The notes beneath the pieces are model-generated. The model was not told the origin of the DNA. It saw only the letters and a list, made by a program, of their open reading frames with translations, and did no database searches. From positions 308,282,781 to 308,346,780 of the forward strand of contig NC_059072.1 in NCBI RefSeq assembly GCF_020497125.1: 64,000 bases of DNA, given 5' to 3'. Below, piece by piece: positions 49,187 through 59,169 of the stretch; position 1 is the first letter of the stretch; the number at the start of each line of letters is the position of its first letter. Source of the DNA: Mauremys mutica (taxonomy: Eukaryota > Chordata > Testudines > Geoemydidae). The position numbers were made by a program, and so were the translations under genes.

Positions 49187-49500
49187 AAAAAAACAGGAGT
49201 ACTTGTGGCACCTTAAAGACTAACAAATTTATTGTAGCATGAGCTTTCGTGAGCTAAAGCTCACTTCTTCGGATGCATAGAATGGAACACACAGACAGGA
49301 GATATTTATACATATCAGAATATCTAGTTTAGAGAGTTCAGTATCAGAATATCTAGTTTAGAGTGTTCCATTCTATGCATCCGAAGAAGTGAGCTTTAGC
49401 TCACGAAAGCTCATGCTACAATAAATTTGTTAGTCTTTAAGGTGCCACAAGTACTCCTGTTTTTTTTGCGGATACAGACTAACACGGCTGCTACTCTGAA
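49187..49500 (-). mobile_element. Hairpin retroposon: perfect 104-bp inverted repeat with 12-bp target duplication
   Basis: Bases 49187-49290 are the exact reverse complement of 49363-49466 (104 of 104). The 72-bp spacer contains two copies of TATCAGAATATCTAGTTTAG. Outside the right arm the sequence GCGGATACAGACTAACACGG and CTGCTACTCTGAAA continues to 49500. ACGCCACTATGT flanks the whole at 49175-49186 and 49501-49512, a duplication length typical of LINE-type insertion rather than DNA transposons. The unit belongs to a reptile repeat I have seen but cannot name with certainty. It interrupts an L2-like LINE. Confidence 0.85.
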
Positions 49501-49512
49501 ACGCCACTATGT

Positions 49513-50260
49513 GTTTGTGTTAGAGAAGGCAGGGCAAAGAAATGTGCCTTGCAGTTGGACCAGAAGGTGGTGAGGTTTGTGATGGTTCTTAGTTCCTTGG
49601 GGAGCTTGTTCCACAGTCTTGGACCAGCCCCCAAGAAAACACCATCTGCTGCTCGGCCAAGCTTCACCTTTATTGTAGAATGTTCCATTGTGCCAGAGAA
49701 GAGGAATTGTTAACCACGGTCTTCATTCTGGAGCTTTAGGTGGTTTCTTAGACAGGGCCGGCACTTTCACTAGGCGTCCCTAGGCGGTCGTTTAGGGTGG
49801 CAGGATTTGAAGCGTTGCATTTTGATGCCCTCGGCGGAAATTCAGAGGTGGGGGGGTCCCTCCGCTCTGGGTCTTCAGTGGAAATTCGACGGCAGGTCCT
49901 TCACTCGCTCCGGGACCTGCCACCGAAGCGCCCCAAAGACGCGGAGCGGAAGGACCCCCCCGCCACCAAATGCTCAGAGGAAGAGCACTGCCGCCTAGGA
50001 TGGCAAAAACCCTGGCACCACTCCTGTTCTTAGATAAGTCCATTGAGCACCTTGAAGATAAAGCCAGAGACCTTGAACTTGGCTCAATATTTGATGGGAA
50101 GCCGGTGTCAGGCGCAGAGGACAGGTTTGCTGTGCTTGCACTAGCCCATGCTGCAGAGGAGATACACTGCAGCATTTTGGAGTATCCGGAGAGTTGATGG
50201 CTTTCTGCCCAGGCCAGACTTAAAACTGAGGCCCTGACCACATCTGCCCATTAAAGAGTC
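49513..50260 (-). mobile_element. L2/L3-like (CR1 superfamily) LINE fragment, interrupted
   Basis: On the minus strand 49688-49515 reads IKVKLGRAADGVFLGAGPRL and WNKLPKELRTITNLTTFWSN, the usual C-terminal motif (PRLWNxLPxELR...F) of L2-type ORF2. The hairpin retroposon at 49187 and the MITE at 49753-50026 are inserted in it. The part after the MITE (50035-50200) has GGGAAGCCGGTGTCAGGCGC and GCAGCATTTTGGAGTATCCG, like known L3-type repeats. Confidence 0.55.
49753..50026. mobile_element. 274-bp GC-rich hAT MITE with perfect 8-bp target duplication
   Basis: Begins CAGGGCCGGCACTTTCACTA and ends CCCTGGCACCACTCCTG. TTCTTAGA flanks it at 49745-49752 and 50027-50034. Parts of it, together with adjoining LINE sequence from 49715, are repeated inside the element at 53048-54020. 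Confidence 0.85.
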
Positions 50261-51656
50261 AATAGAACTTTTCATAAAAATGGGTGTGTTAGCCCTTCTG
50301 TCTTGGCCAGATTCCAATAGGAATAGCTACATTTGGCTTAAGACCTGCACATTTCCCCTACAGTTTGACTGGAGGTGACATTTTCATCTTTATTTGTGGT
50401 ATAGTGTTGGTGCTCATTGTGAAACCACATCTGTTTCCCATCTTAGAGATGATTTCATTTCAGGGGAGGATGGGATAAATACAAACCACGTACAGTTTAT
50501 CTGCAGGAAAATGCTTTGGAAGGAGCTATAGCAATTTTATTATTCAACATCATTTATTTAAATGCTCCTAGTCTCTGGGTTTAACAGGGGTTACACTACA
50601 TATCAATAACAACAACTATAGTGATGCTCAAAATATATTCCCTCCTAGTCTTTGACTATTACTGGCAGCATTTCTCAGAGGGTAGCATGAGGCGAAGGGT
50701 TATCACATTTATCCATGCAGTACCTAGCCTTTCCTCCCCATTGTTTCCTAAAATAACTCCACTGCCCTTGTCAGCTTCATCTGTGTGACAAGTCTGACAA
50801 ACAAACTCTGTCTTGCCCTCAGTAAATCACAAAGGATTTAAGGGACAAACCTTACTTTCTTCATTGGAGGAATTTGTGTCCTCTTGGTAGAAACATTCAT
50901 AAAACTTTTTAAGACTTTATTGGTCTCTCTGGGGTTACTCTTTTCCCTCTTGGGTTTTTTATTCCAAAGATGGCTGTGGAATTATTGTGAGGTCTGGCTA
51001 GCAGCCTGCCTCATCCATCAACCCATTGATAAAGTCTCCGGTGGCAGAGGCAATAAATATTTGGGATTCCTTCGTGATAGCTAAATAAAGAATGGATTTC
51101 GCTAGCAGTAGTTCTTCAAATTAATGCATAAAAGGCAAATATGTCACTGACCTATCTGTCCTGATCTGTACCCAGAATATCTACTTCTAGTTCCAGCTAA
51201 ACTCTGATACACTATTTTTCCCTCCTGCGAAGGATGCCTGCTGAATAGCAACTGCCAGAACAGCCCCTGTCCCCCATGGAGAGAGAGTTTGGCAGGAACC
51301 ACATCAACACTTAGGGCAGAGATCAGCCATGAGGGCTTCTTGGAACCCGGGCCAGACTGGCCTTCTCCAACCCCCACAGAGGAAGAGAATAGCAGGTGCT
51401 GTACCAGTCCCACTTTGGACAGGGACCTGTAGACATGAGCCGTGTAAACACTTTTCACTAACACAGGTATCCTCTGATTGGCTATCCTTCTGTTCCCTCC
51501 CGCCAAAAAACCTATGTTGTGGAATGGCCAGGGAGGAAGCAGGGCGCACTGGGAAGCAAAGGAGGAGCAGGTTAGCTTAGGCACATGAACAATAGGGATT
51601 GAGCAGAACTGAAATGTTTTGTGGGTGCTGGGGAGGGTCAGGTGGAAACCCTTAGC
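50261..51656. other. Intergenic DNA, nothing firm
   Basis: The minus frame 51755-51144 (203 codons) extends into the MITE beginning at 51657 and has no recognised domain, so it is taken as chance. Confidence 0.4.
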
Positions 51657-52219
51657 TAGGGTGACCATATGTCCCGTTTTGGCAGAGAGGGTCCCTTTTT
51701 TCAGCCCTATCCTGGCCATCCTGACTTTTTTGGCAAAAGTGGGCATTTGTGCCACTTGCTCGTGCTAACTGATGCTTTTTTGCCAAAAAAGTGGGGTGCG
51801 GAGCCCTAGCAGGGCACAGAGGAATGTGCAGGGGGCAAGCGGTGATGCCAGTCCTGCAGGGGCAGACAGGGTTAGGCCAGCAGCGATGCCAGTCCCACTT
51901 GGGAAGAGGAGCAGCAGAGCTCGGGCTTGGCGCAATGTGAGCCCCATGCAGGTAGCAGGCTGGGCTTGGACGAGAGCCCTATGCATGAGGGAGGCAGATC
52001 TCGTGCCAATGACTTGGGTCATCTCTGTGCAGGGGCAGGAGTGGGGCAGGGCACAGGCCAGCCCCAGGTGCAGGGGAGGGGAAGGAAGGAAGGGCAGGGA
52101 ATGGGCCAGCCCCATGCACAGGAGGGTGGCGGGGTGGCGGGAGGAGTAGGGCTCAGGCTAACAGTTCAGGCCAGACCCGTGCTGTGTCCCACTTTCCTTT
52201 GGGAAATATGGTCACCCTA
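51657..52219. mobile_element. 563-bp member of the TAGGGTGACC MITE family with foreign GC-rich interior
   Basis: Starts TAGGGTGACCATATGTCCC and ends GGGAAATATGGTCACCCTA, near-perfect inverted repeats. Flanks CCCTTAGC and ACCTTGAG are only roughly alike. The interior is about 440 bp longer than in the sister copies and GC-rich with CAGGGGCAG, GGGGCAGGG and GCCAGCCCC phrases. Frames on both strands are compositional. Confidence 0.75.
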
Positions 52220-52503
52220 ACCTTGAGCACTTTGACAATGTTTGTTTATCTTATCTATTTAACTTTGGGGAAGAGACTCTATCTTCCTGTGAGTACGTAT
52301 AATGCCTAGCACCCTGGGTCTTGGTCCTAACTGGAGAATGTGGCTGCTACCACGATACAAATAACAACTAAAAATAATTCTCCTTCATATAAATTCCTTG
52401 CGCACGCCATCTAGTGTGTCCCATTAAGCATCCAGTTGGGCCTATTTACTGTATCAAAGTAAGAACTTGATTGTGCCAGGCACTACCCGATGCTTCCCAT
52501 TCA
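52220..52503. other. Short intervening segment
   Basis: Between two MITE copies; no feature. Confidence 0.35.
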
Positions 52504-52511
52504 CCTTTGCA

Positions 52512-52634
52512 TAGGGTGACCAGATGTCCCATTTTTAAAGGGCCAGTCCCATTTTTGGGGACTTTTCTTACATAGGCACCTATTACTCCCAACCCCCTGT
52601 CTCATTTTTTCACAGTTGCTATCTGGTAACCCTA
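52512..52634. mobile_element. 123-bp hAT MITE of the TAGGGTGACC family
   Basis: TAGGGTGACCAGATGTCCC to GCTATCTGGTAACCCTA. Duplication CCTTTGCA / CCTTTTCA (7 of 8) at 52504-52511 and 52635-52642. Same orientation as the copy at 15983. Confidence 0.85.
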
Positions 52635-52642
52635 CCTTTTCA

Positions 52643-53039
52643 TGCTCTTCTCCTTAACAGAACTTTAGCTACTCCAAACCCAAGTTCACAGTCTTGACTG
52701 GGGTTGAGTTTTGCAATAGCATTGTTGCCTGGAGTGCACACAACTAAAAGGAATCAATATGGTGAAAATCTTCAGTGTGTCTAACTGAATGAATGTTGCC
52801 AGCGCTCAGTACATTGCTTGTTTGCATGGAAAGCATTTCTATGAGGAAAGAGAGTGACTATTTAACAGAGTCAGCCAAAATATATGGGATTTTTTAAGTT
52901 TGCCCAGCTGCAGTCCTAACGATACAAAGTAAATCCCTTCTGCATTTTTTTTAAAAAGGACAAGGAAAGACAGAAAGGGATAAAAAAAAATCTACACCGC
53001 TGCTACTGGAAAAATTCTCCTCTTCTGTGAGTGACTGTA
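52643..53039. other. Intergenic DNA, nothing recognised
   Basis: AT-rich; no gene. Confidence 0.35.
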
Positions 53040-53047
53040 CAGCAACG

Positions 53048-54020
53048 CAGGGACAGCTCCAGGCACCAGCCGAGCAAGCTCCTGTTTGGGGCGGCAGATT
53101 CTAAGGGGCAGAATTCCCTCGAATCCTTTTTTTTTTTTTTTTTTTTGCTTCACCGCTTCGGCCGCCCCGCAGGTTTTTTCTTTTTGGTTCGCCGCTCCAG
53201 CCGCCCTGTAGGGGGCGGTGGCGCAGAGGAGGGGAGCGTCCTGCGTCCCTGCCGGCAGGGCAGCCCGCGTCCTTCCCTCCCCACTGACCAGAGCGGCGCG
53301 GAGCCCTCCCAGCAGGCAGCGTGGCGGAAGCCCCTAGCCGCCCCCCTTCTCTCTCCCCCCCCCCCCCCCGCTCCATCCCCTGCTGCCCAGGGCACATCTG
53401 CACGGTCTTCATTCTGGAGCTTTAGGTGGTTTCTTAGACAGGGCCGGCACTTTCACTAGGCGTCCCTAGGCGGTCGTTTAGGGTGGCAGGATTTGAAGCG
53501 TTCCATTTTGATGCCCTCGGCGGAAATTCAGAGGTGGGGGGGTCCCTCCGCTCTGGGTCTTCAGTGGAAATTCGACGGCAGGTCCTTCACTCGCCCCCCT
53601 TCTCTCCCCCCCCCCCCCCCGCTCCATCCCCTGCTGCCCAGGGCACATCTGCACGGTCTTCATTCTGGAGCTTTAGGTGGTTTCTTAGACAGGGCCGGCA
53701 CTTTCACTAGGCGTCCCTAGGCGGTCGTTTAGGGTGGCAGGATTTGAAGCGTTGCATTTTGATGCCCTCGGCGGAAATTCAGAGGTGGGGGGGTCCCTCC
53801 GCTCTGGGTCGTCCCCCTGCACTGGAAGTCCCCCTGCACCCACGCTCCGGCTGCCCTGCAAGGGTTTTTTTGCTCTGCCACTCCGGCTGCCCCACAGGTT
53901 TGCCTTTTTTTTCTTTTTTTGCTTCGGCACTCCGGCCGCCCTGCAGGTAGGTTTGTTTGTTTGTTTGATTGTTTTGTTTGTTTTTTGCTTGGGGTGGCAA
54001 AAAAGCCAGAGCCAGCCCTG
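53048..54020. mobile_element. 973-bp hAT-type MITE containing copies of a distant junction
   Basis: Ends are CAGGGACAGCTCCAGGCACC and GCCAGAGCCAGCCCTG with perfect 8-bp duplication CAGCAACG (53040-53047, 54021-54028). The outer parts are GC-rich with long T and C runs (CCGCCCCGCAGG, GGCTGCCCTGCAAGG). The middle holds two tandem units 251 bp apart (53401 and 53652), each starting CACGGTCTTCATTCTGGAGC. Each repeats 38 bp of L2-like LINE sequence, its TTCTTAGA duplication and the first part of the MITE from 49715 onward. The units match 49715 for about 200 and about 155 bp. Frames here are compositional. Confidence 0.85.
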
Positions 54021-54028
54021 CAGCAACG

Positions 54029-56516
54029 GCACCCTGTACAACCAAGGATTGAGCAATTTTCACTTACAACATGTCCAGCATCCTCCTGTGACATCGCACA
54101 CAACTGTTGACAGCTTCCAGGCGGCCCATCATGTAGGATCTCATTACAGAGCAACTTCAGCAAAAAATATTTCATTCTACAGTCTGCCGCAGTAGCTTCA
54201 TAGAACTGCAGTTAGTTTTTTTCCCTCACCAGCAAATATCCTCATGGATACAAGATTGGACTGTGCTAGCCTACCAGAGGAAATGGGGGAGCATCTAGAT
54301 TCAAATAAACTGTTCAAGATTCTGCATCTACATATCTGAAGACCTTGAATCAGGCCTCACTGTGGTGGTGGAGGGGAAGCACTGAATGGAAGTTTCAGGG
54401 ATTTATTTTTTATATATATCTTTTAATTCTACAGTGGCTGAGCCTTCAAGAGCTGCTATGTCTCTCAGAGACAGCCAAGTCAGCCAGATTTAAGCCTTCA
54501 TGATTGTCAAGCACCTACGTAAGTCACAGAGTTACATGGATGAGATTCTGGGCAGGTGAAAAAGCAGGAAACAGATTTAGGTTTGAGCAGACAGATTGGG
54601 CATAATGTTTGCAATGAATCACAAAGCCTCATGTCACTTGCCTGGTTTAGTTACCATGTTACTAAAATCTGCAAATCTTTCAAGTGAATCTGTGCTGGGT
54701 TTAAGGGCACACAAAGCTTTATACCTTCACACTGAAACCACACAGAACCTGTCATTTCAACCCGAAATTGGGTGAAACAGAGTTTCAAATATGTTTTGTT
54801 TTGAAAGTTTTCAGCAAAACACAGGGAGTGTGAAACTAGCTTAACTGAAACTGAAGCAAATGTTTTCATGACTCCAGTGAACCGAAACAGCTGACTCTCA
54901 CAGAACTGATACTCTGGGCACCAGCACAAACCCACAGAGCCCAGAAAAAATGGAAACGCTTGAGGGAATCAGTGCTCCCTTTGTGACCTTTTCTAGAACC
55001 GTTACTAATAAAACCATCTCCAGGAGAGCATGATGATATCTGAAAGTGAGTGGGCAAAGGCAGCAGATAAAATTATAGAGAGAACCAGCAGCATGTGAAG
55101 ATCACAAAAGATCTGATTCAAAATGGAGTAGGCAAAGCCTACATCAAGGAGTCTCTACCACTTACCACTATAGCTAAGTGCGTACTGCAAAAATGTCCAC
55201 AAATATTTATTCTAGTAAGTCAATGGAGCTGCCTCACTGTAGCTGAAAGTTGAATATAGCCTATCATCCATAATCTTTCTTGTATACAAAGAATTCCAAT
55301 TACCTGAAAGCACGAGGTTTACTAGGTGTTGACTAATTTTATACTTTCTCTTTAATCAAGTTCAGTCCACTTTATTGACTTTGATATTTCGCATGACAGT
55401 TCTGGCATCTATCATTTAAAGCAAGCATTGCTGTTTTCCATTTTTTTGCATAGTGAACATGGTCTCTCAGTAAAGCAAATATTAAGACTTCCAGTCCAAT
55501 GTGCCTTTACAACATTCTTTTCCATAAAGATCATGAAGTTACCTGGCTCTGAATCCACATGCTTAAAGTTTGCTAAGAGTAAAAACTGTTTCTGCAAGGT
55601 AATAAACCCTCTTTGTTTACAGAGTTCACTGCATGTAACACAGCCTATAATTAGCATGTAACAGACATTACTGTTTCCAGGAAAGTCTCCATTTGGTGCA
55701 TCACTTCTGCACTTCCTTCAAGAAGAGATTAACCAGATTACATTTCTAAGCCACGTGAGAGATAAGAGATGCTCAAGGGCTTTTGACAGAATGATCTTGA
55801 CCAGGAAAATCATTGTACTCATTACCATCAGTGATGAAGGCAGCTTTCAGTGATTAAGTTTAAAAACATAGATCAATTCATTTAGATCCTTTTCTTTTTT
55901 TATGCCCACCCATGTCTTACATAGTGTGTCACATTTTATATCTTATTTAGTACAGTTGATTACCACCACCTGATTAAAATTTCATGCCTGATTTTAATAA
56001 ATAGAAAAAATAATGCCCTGGTTGGTTTGTTTTGTTTTTGTAGTCTCTCCTCCTCCTACTCTCTCCCTCTTCTCCCCAACCCACTGAATTATGTAATAGC
56101 AACCTAACTCCTAGGAAGCCTTCCAGATCACCCTCCCTCCCTACTCTCTGAGGTCAGCAAGTCACTCTTTCTGATATTATGGGGTCAGGGGGAGGCATAC
56201 CAGTACCTGGATAGATAGCCATGCTAGTAACAGAAACCTGTCAGTCTGTTTCTTCTGCACCAAACCTTCACTGGCATCCTGAGTCTGAAAAGCAAAGCAT
56301 CCCTCTTCAGGATAGCCCTTAAGCATATGTTTAATTTGAAAGCGTGCGGTGAAGGTCCACTGACCAAACAAATTCATTTCCTCTAAGCATATAGAAACTT
56401 TTTTAATTTTAACAGTAACTGAAATGTACTGATTTCTAGAAATCGAACTGTCACCAACACAGGGTGGACCAGTATTAAATAGAGTTACAATAAGAGACAG
56501 CGTTAGAATGTTAACC
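54029..56516. other. Intergenic DNA, mostly unique
   Basis: No coding exon or full repeat recognised on either strand. Frames near 54651-55057 and 55412-55661 overlap antisense to each other and have no domains. Confidence 0.4.
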
Positions 56517-56735
56517 CTAGTGCTTTAGTTCAAAGGTCGCTTTTCTCATCTTTGCCCTCATGAACTGAAGCGCAGCATTAGAGAGATCCAAAGATTGGCC
56601 AATGGCATTTTCAAGTGCTAAAATAGCAAGCGATGTTGATCTCTCATTGGCCATCATCGTTTGAAGATATGGTTTAATGAGCCAGAGCTTCAAGGCGAGG
56701 GTGGCTCTGTCCACTGCCTTCCGTTGTGCTTCTGG
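56517..56735 (-). pseudogene. hAT transposase C-terminal remnant
   Basis: On the minus strand it reads LKLWLIKPYLQTMMANERST then SLAILALENAIGQSLDL, and ends FMRAKMRKATFELKH before a stop at 56517. This is the pattern of the hAT dimerisation domain (K-x-I-K-x-Y-L-x-x-M-x-x-E-R-L/S-x-x-L-A). It differs in family from the remnant at 39680 and from the foldback elements. The upstream part has decayed. Confidence 0.55.
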
Positions 56736-57042
56736 GCACCAAGTCCCTGGTGGCCAGTATGTGAAGCTGGGAGAAGAGAGTGGGGTGGCAAGTAGTGGCA
56801 GGACTTTTGCCATTAGGGTCTAGCTGCCCAACTTCCTCCTTGTTCCACTGGGCACCAGTCGCCTCCAGAAAACCCAGGAACTGAGGCAGGAATAGGGTGA
56901 GGAAGCAAGTAAAGCTGAGCAAGGAAGGCAAAAGTTAACCTTGCCTTCATGGGCCGCTCGCAATGATGTCCTTTTTCTGTGCCACAGCTGACAAAAACAT
57001 TCCAGACAGAAAAGCAATAGGCCAAAAAGCAATATGGAAACT

Positions 57043-57115
57043 GTTGAAAGAGCTCAGTTGGGAGAGTGCAAAACTGAAGCTCTCAAGGTCCCTGGTTCAA
57101 TCCCAGGCTTAGGCA
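57043..57115 (+). pseudogene. tRNA-Phe (GAA) pseudogene
   Basis: 73 nt with GAGCTCAGTTGGGAGAG (D arm and A box), anticodon loop CTGAAGC with GAA, and GGTCCCTGGTTCAATCCCAG (variable region and T arm, intact B box), as in vertebrate tRNA-Phe. The acceptor stem has two mismatches and two wobbles, and the anticodon stem has three mismatches, so it is judged inactive. Confidence 0.75.
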
Positions 57116-57497
57116 TGCTCTTCCACCCCTCCTTTGTGCAGGAGTGGGCTGTTTTCTGAAAGTGCAGCAATTCCTTTAACTGCCACGAGTCCCTCACTTT
57201 GGGCTAGGCAGCAGGAAAAGACAGCACGGGCTTCTGCATGGAGTGGGCCCACCTGACCTTTCATTCTTCTCTTGCTCTTTGTCAGCAAGGGGAAGAAAAA
57301 GAAGCTCCCCTTCAAGCAAGAGTCACAAGGGCTACGTAAGGACGACTTCCTGAGCACTGGCTCCAGTCCTCTGCTCTACCAGCTGACCTGTCACAGGGCT
57401 GCCACCACTTTCTCTAGGTGTTCCCATTGGTGTGTGCCAAGTCAGGCGCCAGCCAAGTGGATGGAAGTTGAAGGGAGGGGCAGAGCACTATAAGTGA
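57116..57497. other. Spacer between two tRNA-like sequences
   Basis: Unique sequence; a related stretch occurs at about 56880-56935 and 57830-57890 (AGGAACTGAGGCAGGAATAG vs AGGAACTAAGACAGGAATGG), suggesting an old local duplication around this cluster. Confidence 0.4.
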
Positions 57498-57570
57498 GTT
57501 TCTGTAGCGTAGGGGTTATTATATTTGCCTAACACACGAAAGGCCCCTGGTTTAAAACCAGGTAGAAACA
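57498..57570 (+). tRNA. tRNA-Val (AAC), CpG-decayed, possibly inactive
   Basis: 73 nt from GTTTCTGTAGCGTAGGGGTT to TAGAAACA. The acceptor stem pairs completely (GTTTCTG with TAGAAAC, one wobble), the T stem pairs (CCTGG with CCAGG), and the anticodon loop CTAACAC gives AAC. Differences from the vertebrate consensus are mostly C-to-T or G-to-A at former CpGs, including the T loop (TTTAAAA for TTCGAAA), which damages the B box. One mismatch in the D stem and one in the anticodon stem. Most likely a recent pseudogene; a weak gene is possible. Confidence 0.7.
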
Positions 57571-59169
57571 TGCTGGCTTCCTTTTCCCGGATCCCCTTGC
57601 TGTCCCCTTGCTCCTTCTTCTGATATTGGCCCATCCCTGGGATTACTCCAACCCTCACATGACAGAGGGTGGTGACATCAACGGAGAAAGCGCCTTGGTG
57701 TCAGTCTGGAGACCCTAGAGGAGTTAGGCATGTCACCTTTTGGAGGCTTGTGGCTTGGCCTTCTCTGCCCTTGGAGATTGGCCTATAGAGGCCGTCACTT
57801 CCTGCTAGCCTACTTTGCGTGACTTGCAAAAGGAGGAACTAAGACAGGAATGGGGCAAAAGAGGAAAGTAAAGCTGAGGAAGGCAGGGAAGAAGCTCTGC
57901 TACAAAGCGGGGATAGTAGAGTGCCACCATTTGTTCTGCCAAAGCCTGGGGAGGTGGAGTTGGCTGCTGGGAGGTAGAATCCTGTGCCTGCCTCTTGGCA
58001 TCCCAGGGATGGCTACTTGCAGCCCAGGAGAAGAGGGATTCTGGGTGGAAGGAAAGGAAGCAATGGTGAGGCTGAGTGGGATCCTTTCTGGCCAAGATGA
58101 TGTGCTGTAGTAGGTTTGGGAGTTGCCTGCAAGCCATAAGTGGACTTGGTGCAGTGAAAACTGCTGCTCCTTTCTGGTCAACCTGCGTGCGCCATTGATG
58201 ACTTGGGAGTGGGGTCGGGCACTGGCTGTGAGCAAATGGGATCCAGGAAGCCCCAGCCTGCCCCTCCAGAGGCCAAGTCTTCTTCTCTCCTGCCTTGAGG
58301 AGCCAAGTCTTAAGCCTACCCAGCATGTGCTGCAGCTCAAGAATTAAGCCTTCCTGTGTGGCCTGTGCTGGAGATGACCCTGAACCCCTGTGGGGTACTG
58401 ATGGGGGGGGAAATCCCAACTGCAAATAATTCTGGCCACAAGATCAACCTGTTGGGTCGAATGGGGCAAGCTGGAGGCCTGATGACTTAGTCCGCAGGGC
58501 CAGCAGGTCAAGCCATTTTCCCACATGTGGGGGAGGCAGCCACTGTGGTTCGCCCTTCCCGCTCCCTGCGCTGCTGCACCCTAAAATCCCTCTTGGCCAG
58601 CAAGATAAGCCGGGAGTCTGGAGAGAGAAGGCAAAGGGGTGGCTCGAGCCCCCTCTGGAACTGCCCCATCCCAGGCAGCCCACAGAGACCTGATGCCTCC
58701 CCAAGCGACGCACGGAGATGTGCCAGCAGCCCTAAGGTGGCTCCCTACCCACTCTGCCCCCCTCCCTCCATGCCACGCTGCTCCTGGAGTGGCCGACATA
58801 GCCCTGCGGCCCCGAGTGCAAACTCCGCAGCTGCCTCCCCCAAGTTATTCCCACCCAGGAGCCACTGCCAGAGGGGAGCGTGTGCCAGTCACTTTGGGAG
58901 CCGCGCTGCCCAAGGTAAGCGCCACTCCCCTGATCCCCTCCTGCATCCCTACCCCCTGCCCCAGCGCAGAGGCACTCTGTGTCTTGGCCAATCCTTGAAA
59001 GTGCTTATCCAAGAACTTCTTTTCTTTTTATGTGAAAGATATACAAAAAAGGGAGCCCAACAGACAAGTTTCGTTCACAAGGACAAACTGGCAGGCCAAG
59101 CCAGGATCTCTCAGTTACTAGGAAGACTCTTCAGCCAGCTCTTCCCAAAGACCAGTCTCTAGAGGCTTT
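57571..59169. other. Intergenic GC-richer DNA, no supported gene
   Basis: Long frames occur on both strands (58425-57805 minus, 58527-59162 plus) in moderately GC-rich sequence, overlap other frames, and have no recognisable domain, start context or splice partners. Confidence 0.45.

Noticed and set aside
53031..54195. Several frames of 75-153 codons
   Set aside because: They follow the captured and duplicated repeat sequence in the MITE; their repetition reflects DNA duplication, not a protein family.
57805..58425. 206-codon minus-strand open frame
   Set aside because: Low-complexity composition and no recognisable similarity; overlaps an equally long alternative frame.
58527..59162. 211-codon plus-strand open frame
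   Set aside because: Moderately GC-rich DNA with overlapping frames on other strands, no domain and no splice context.
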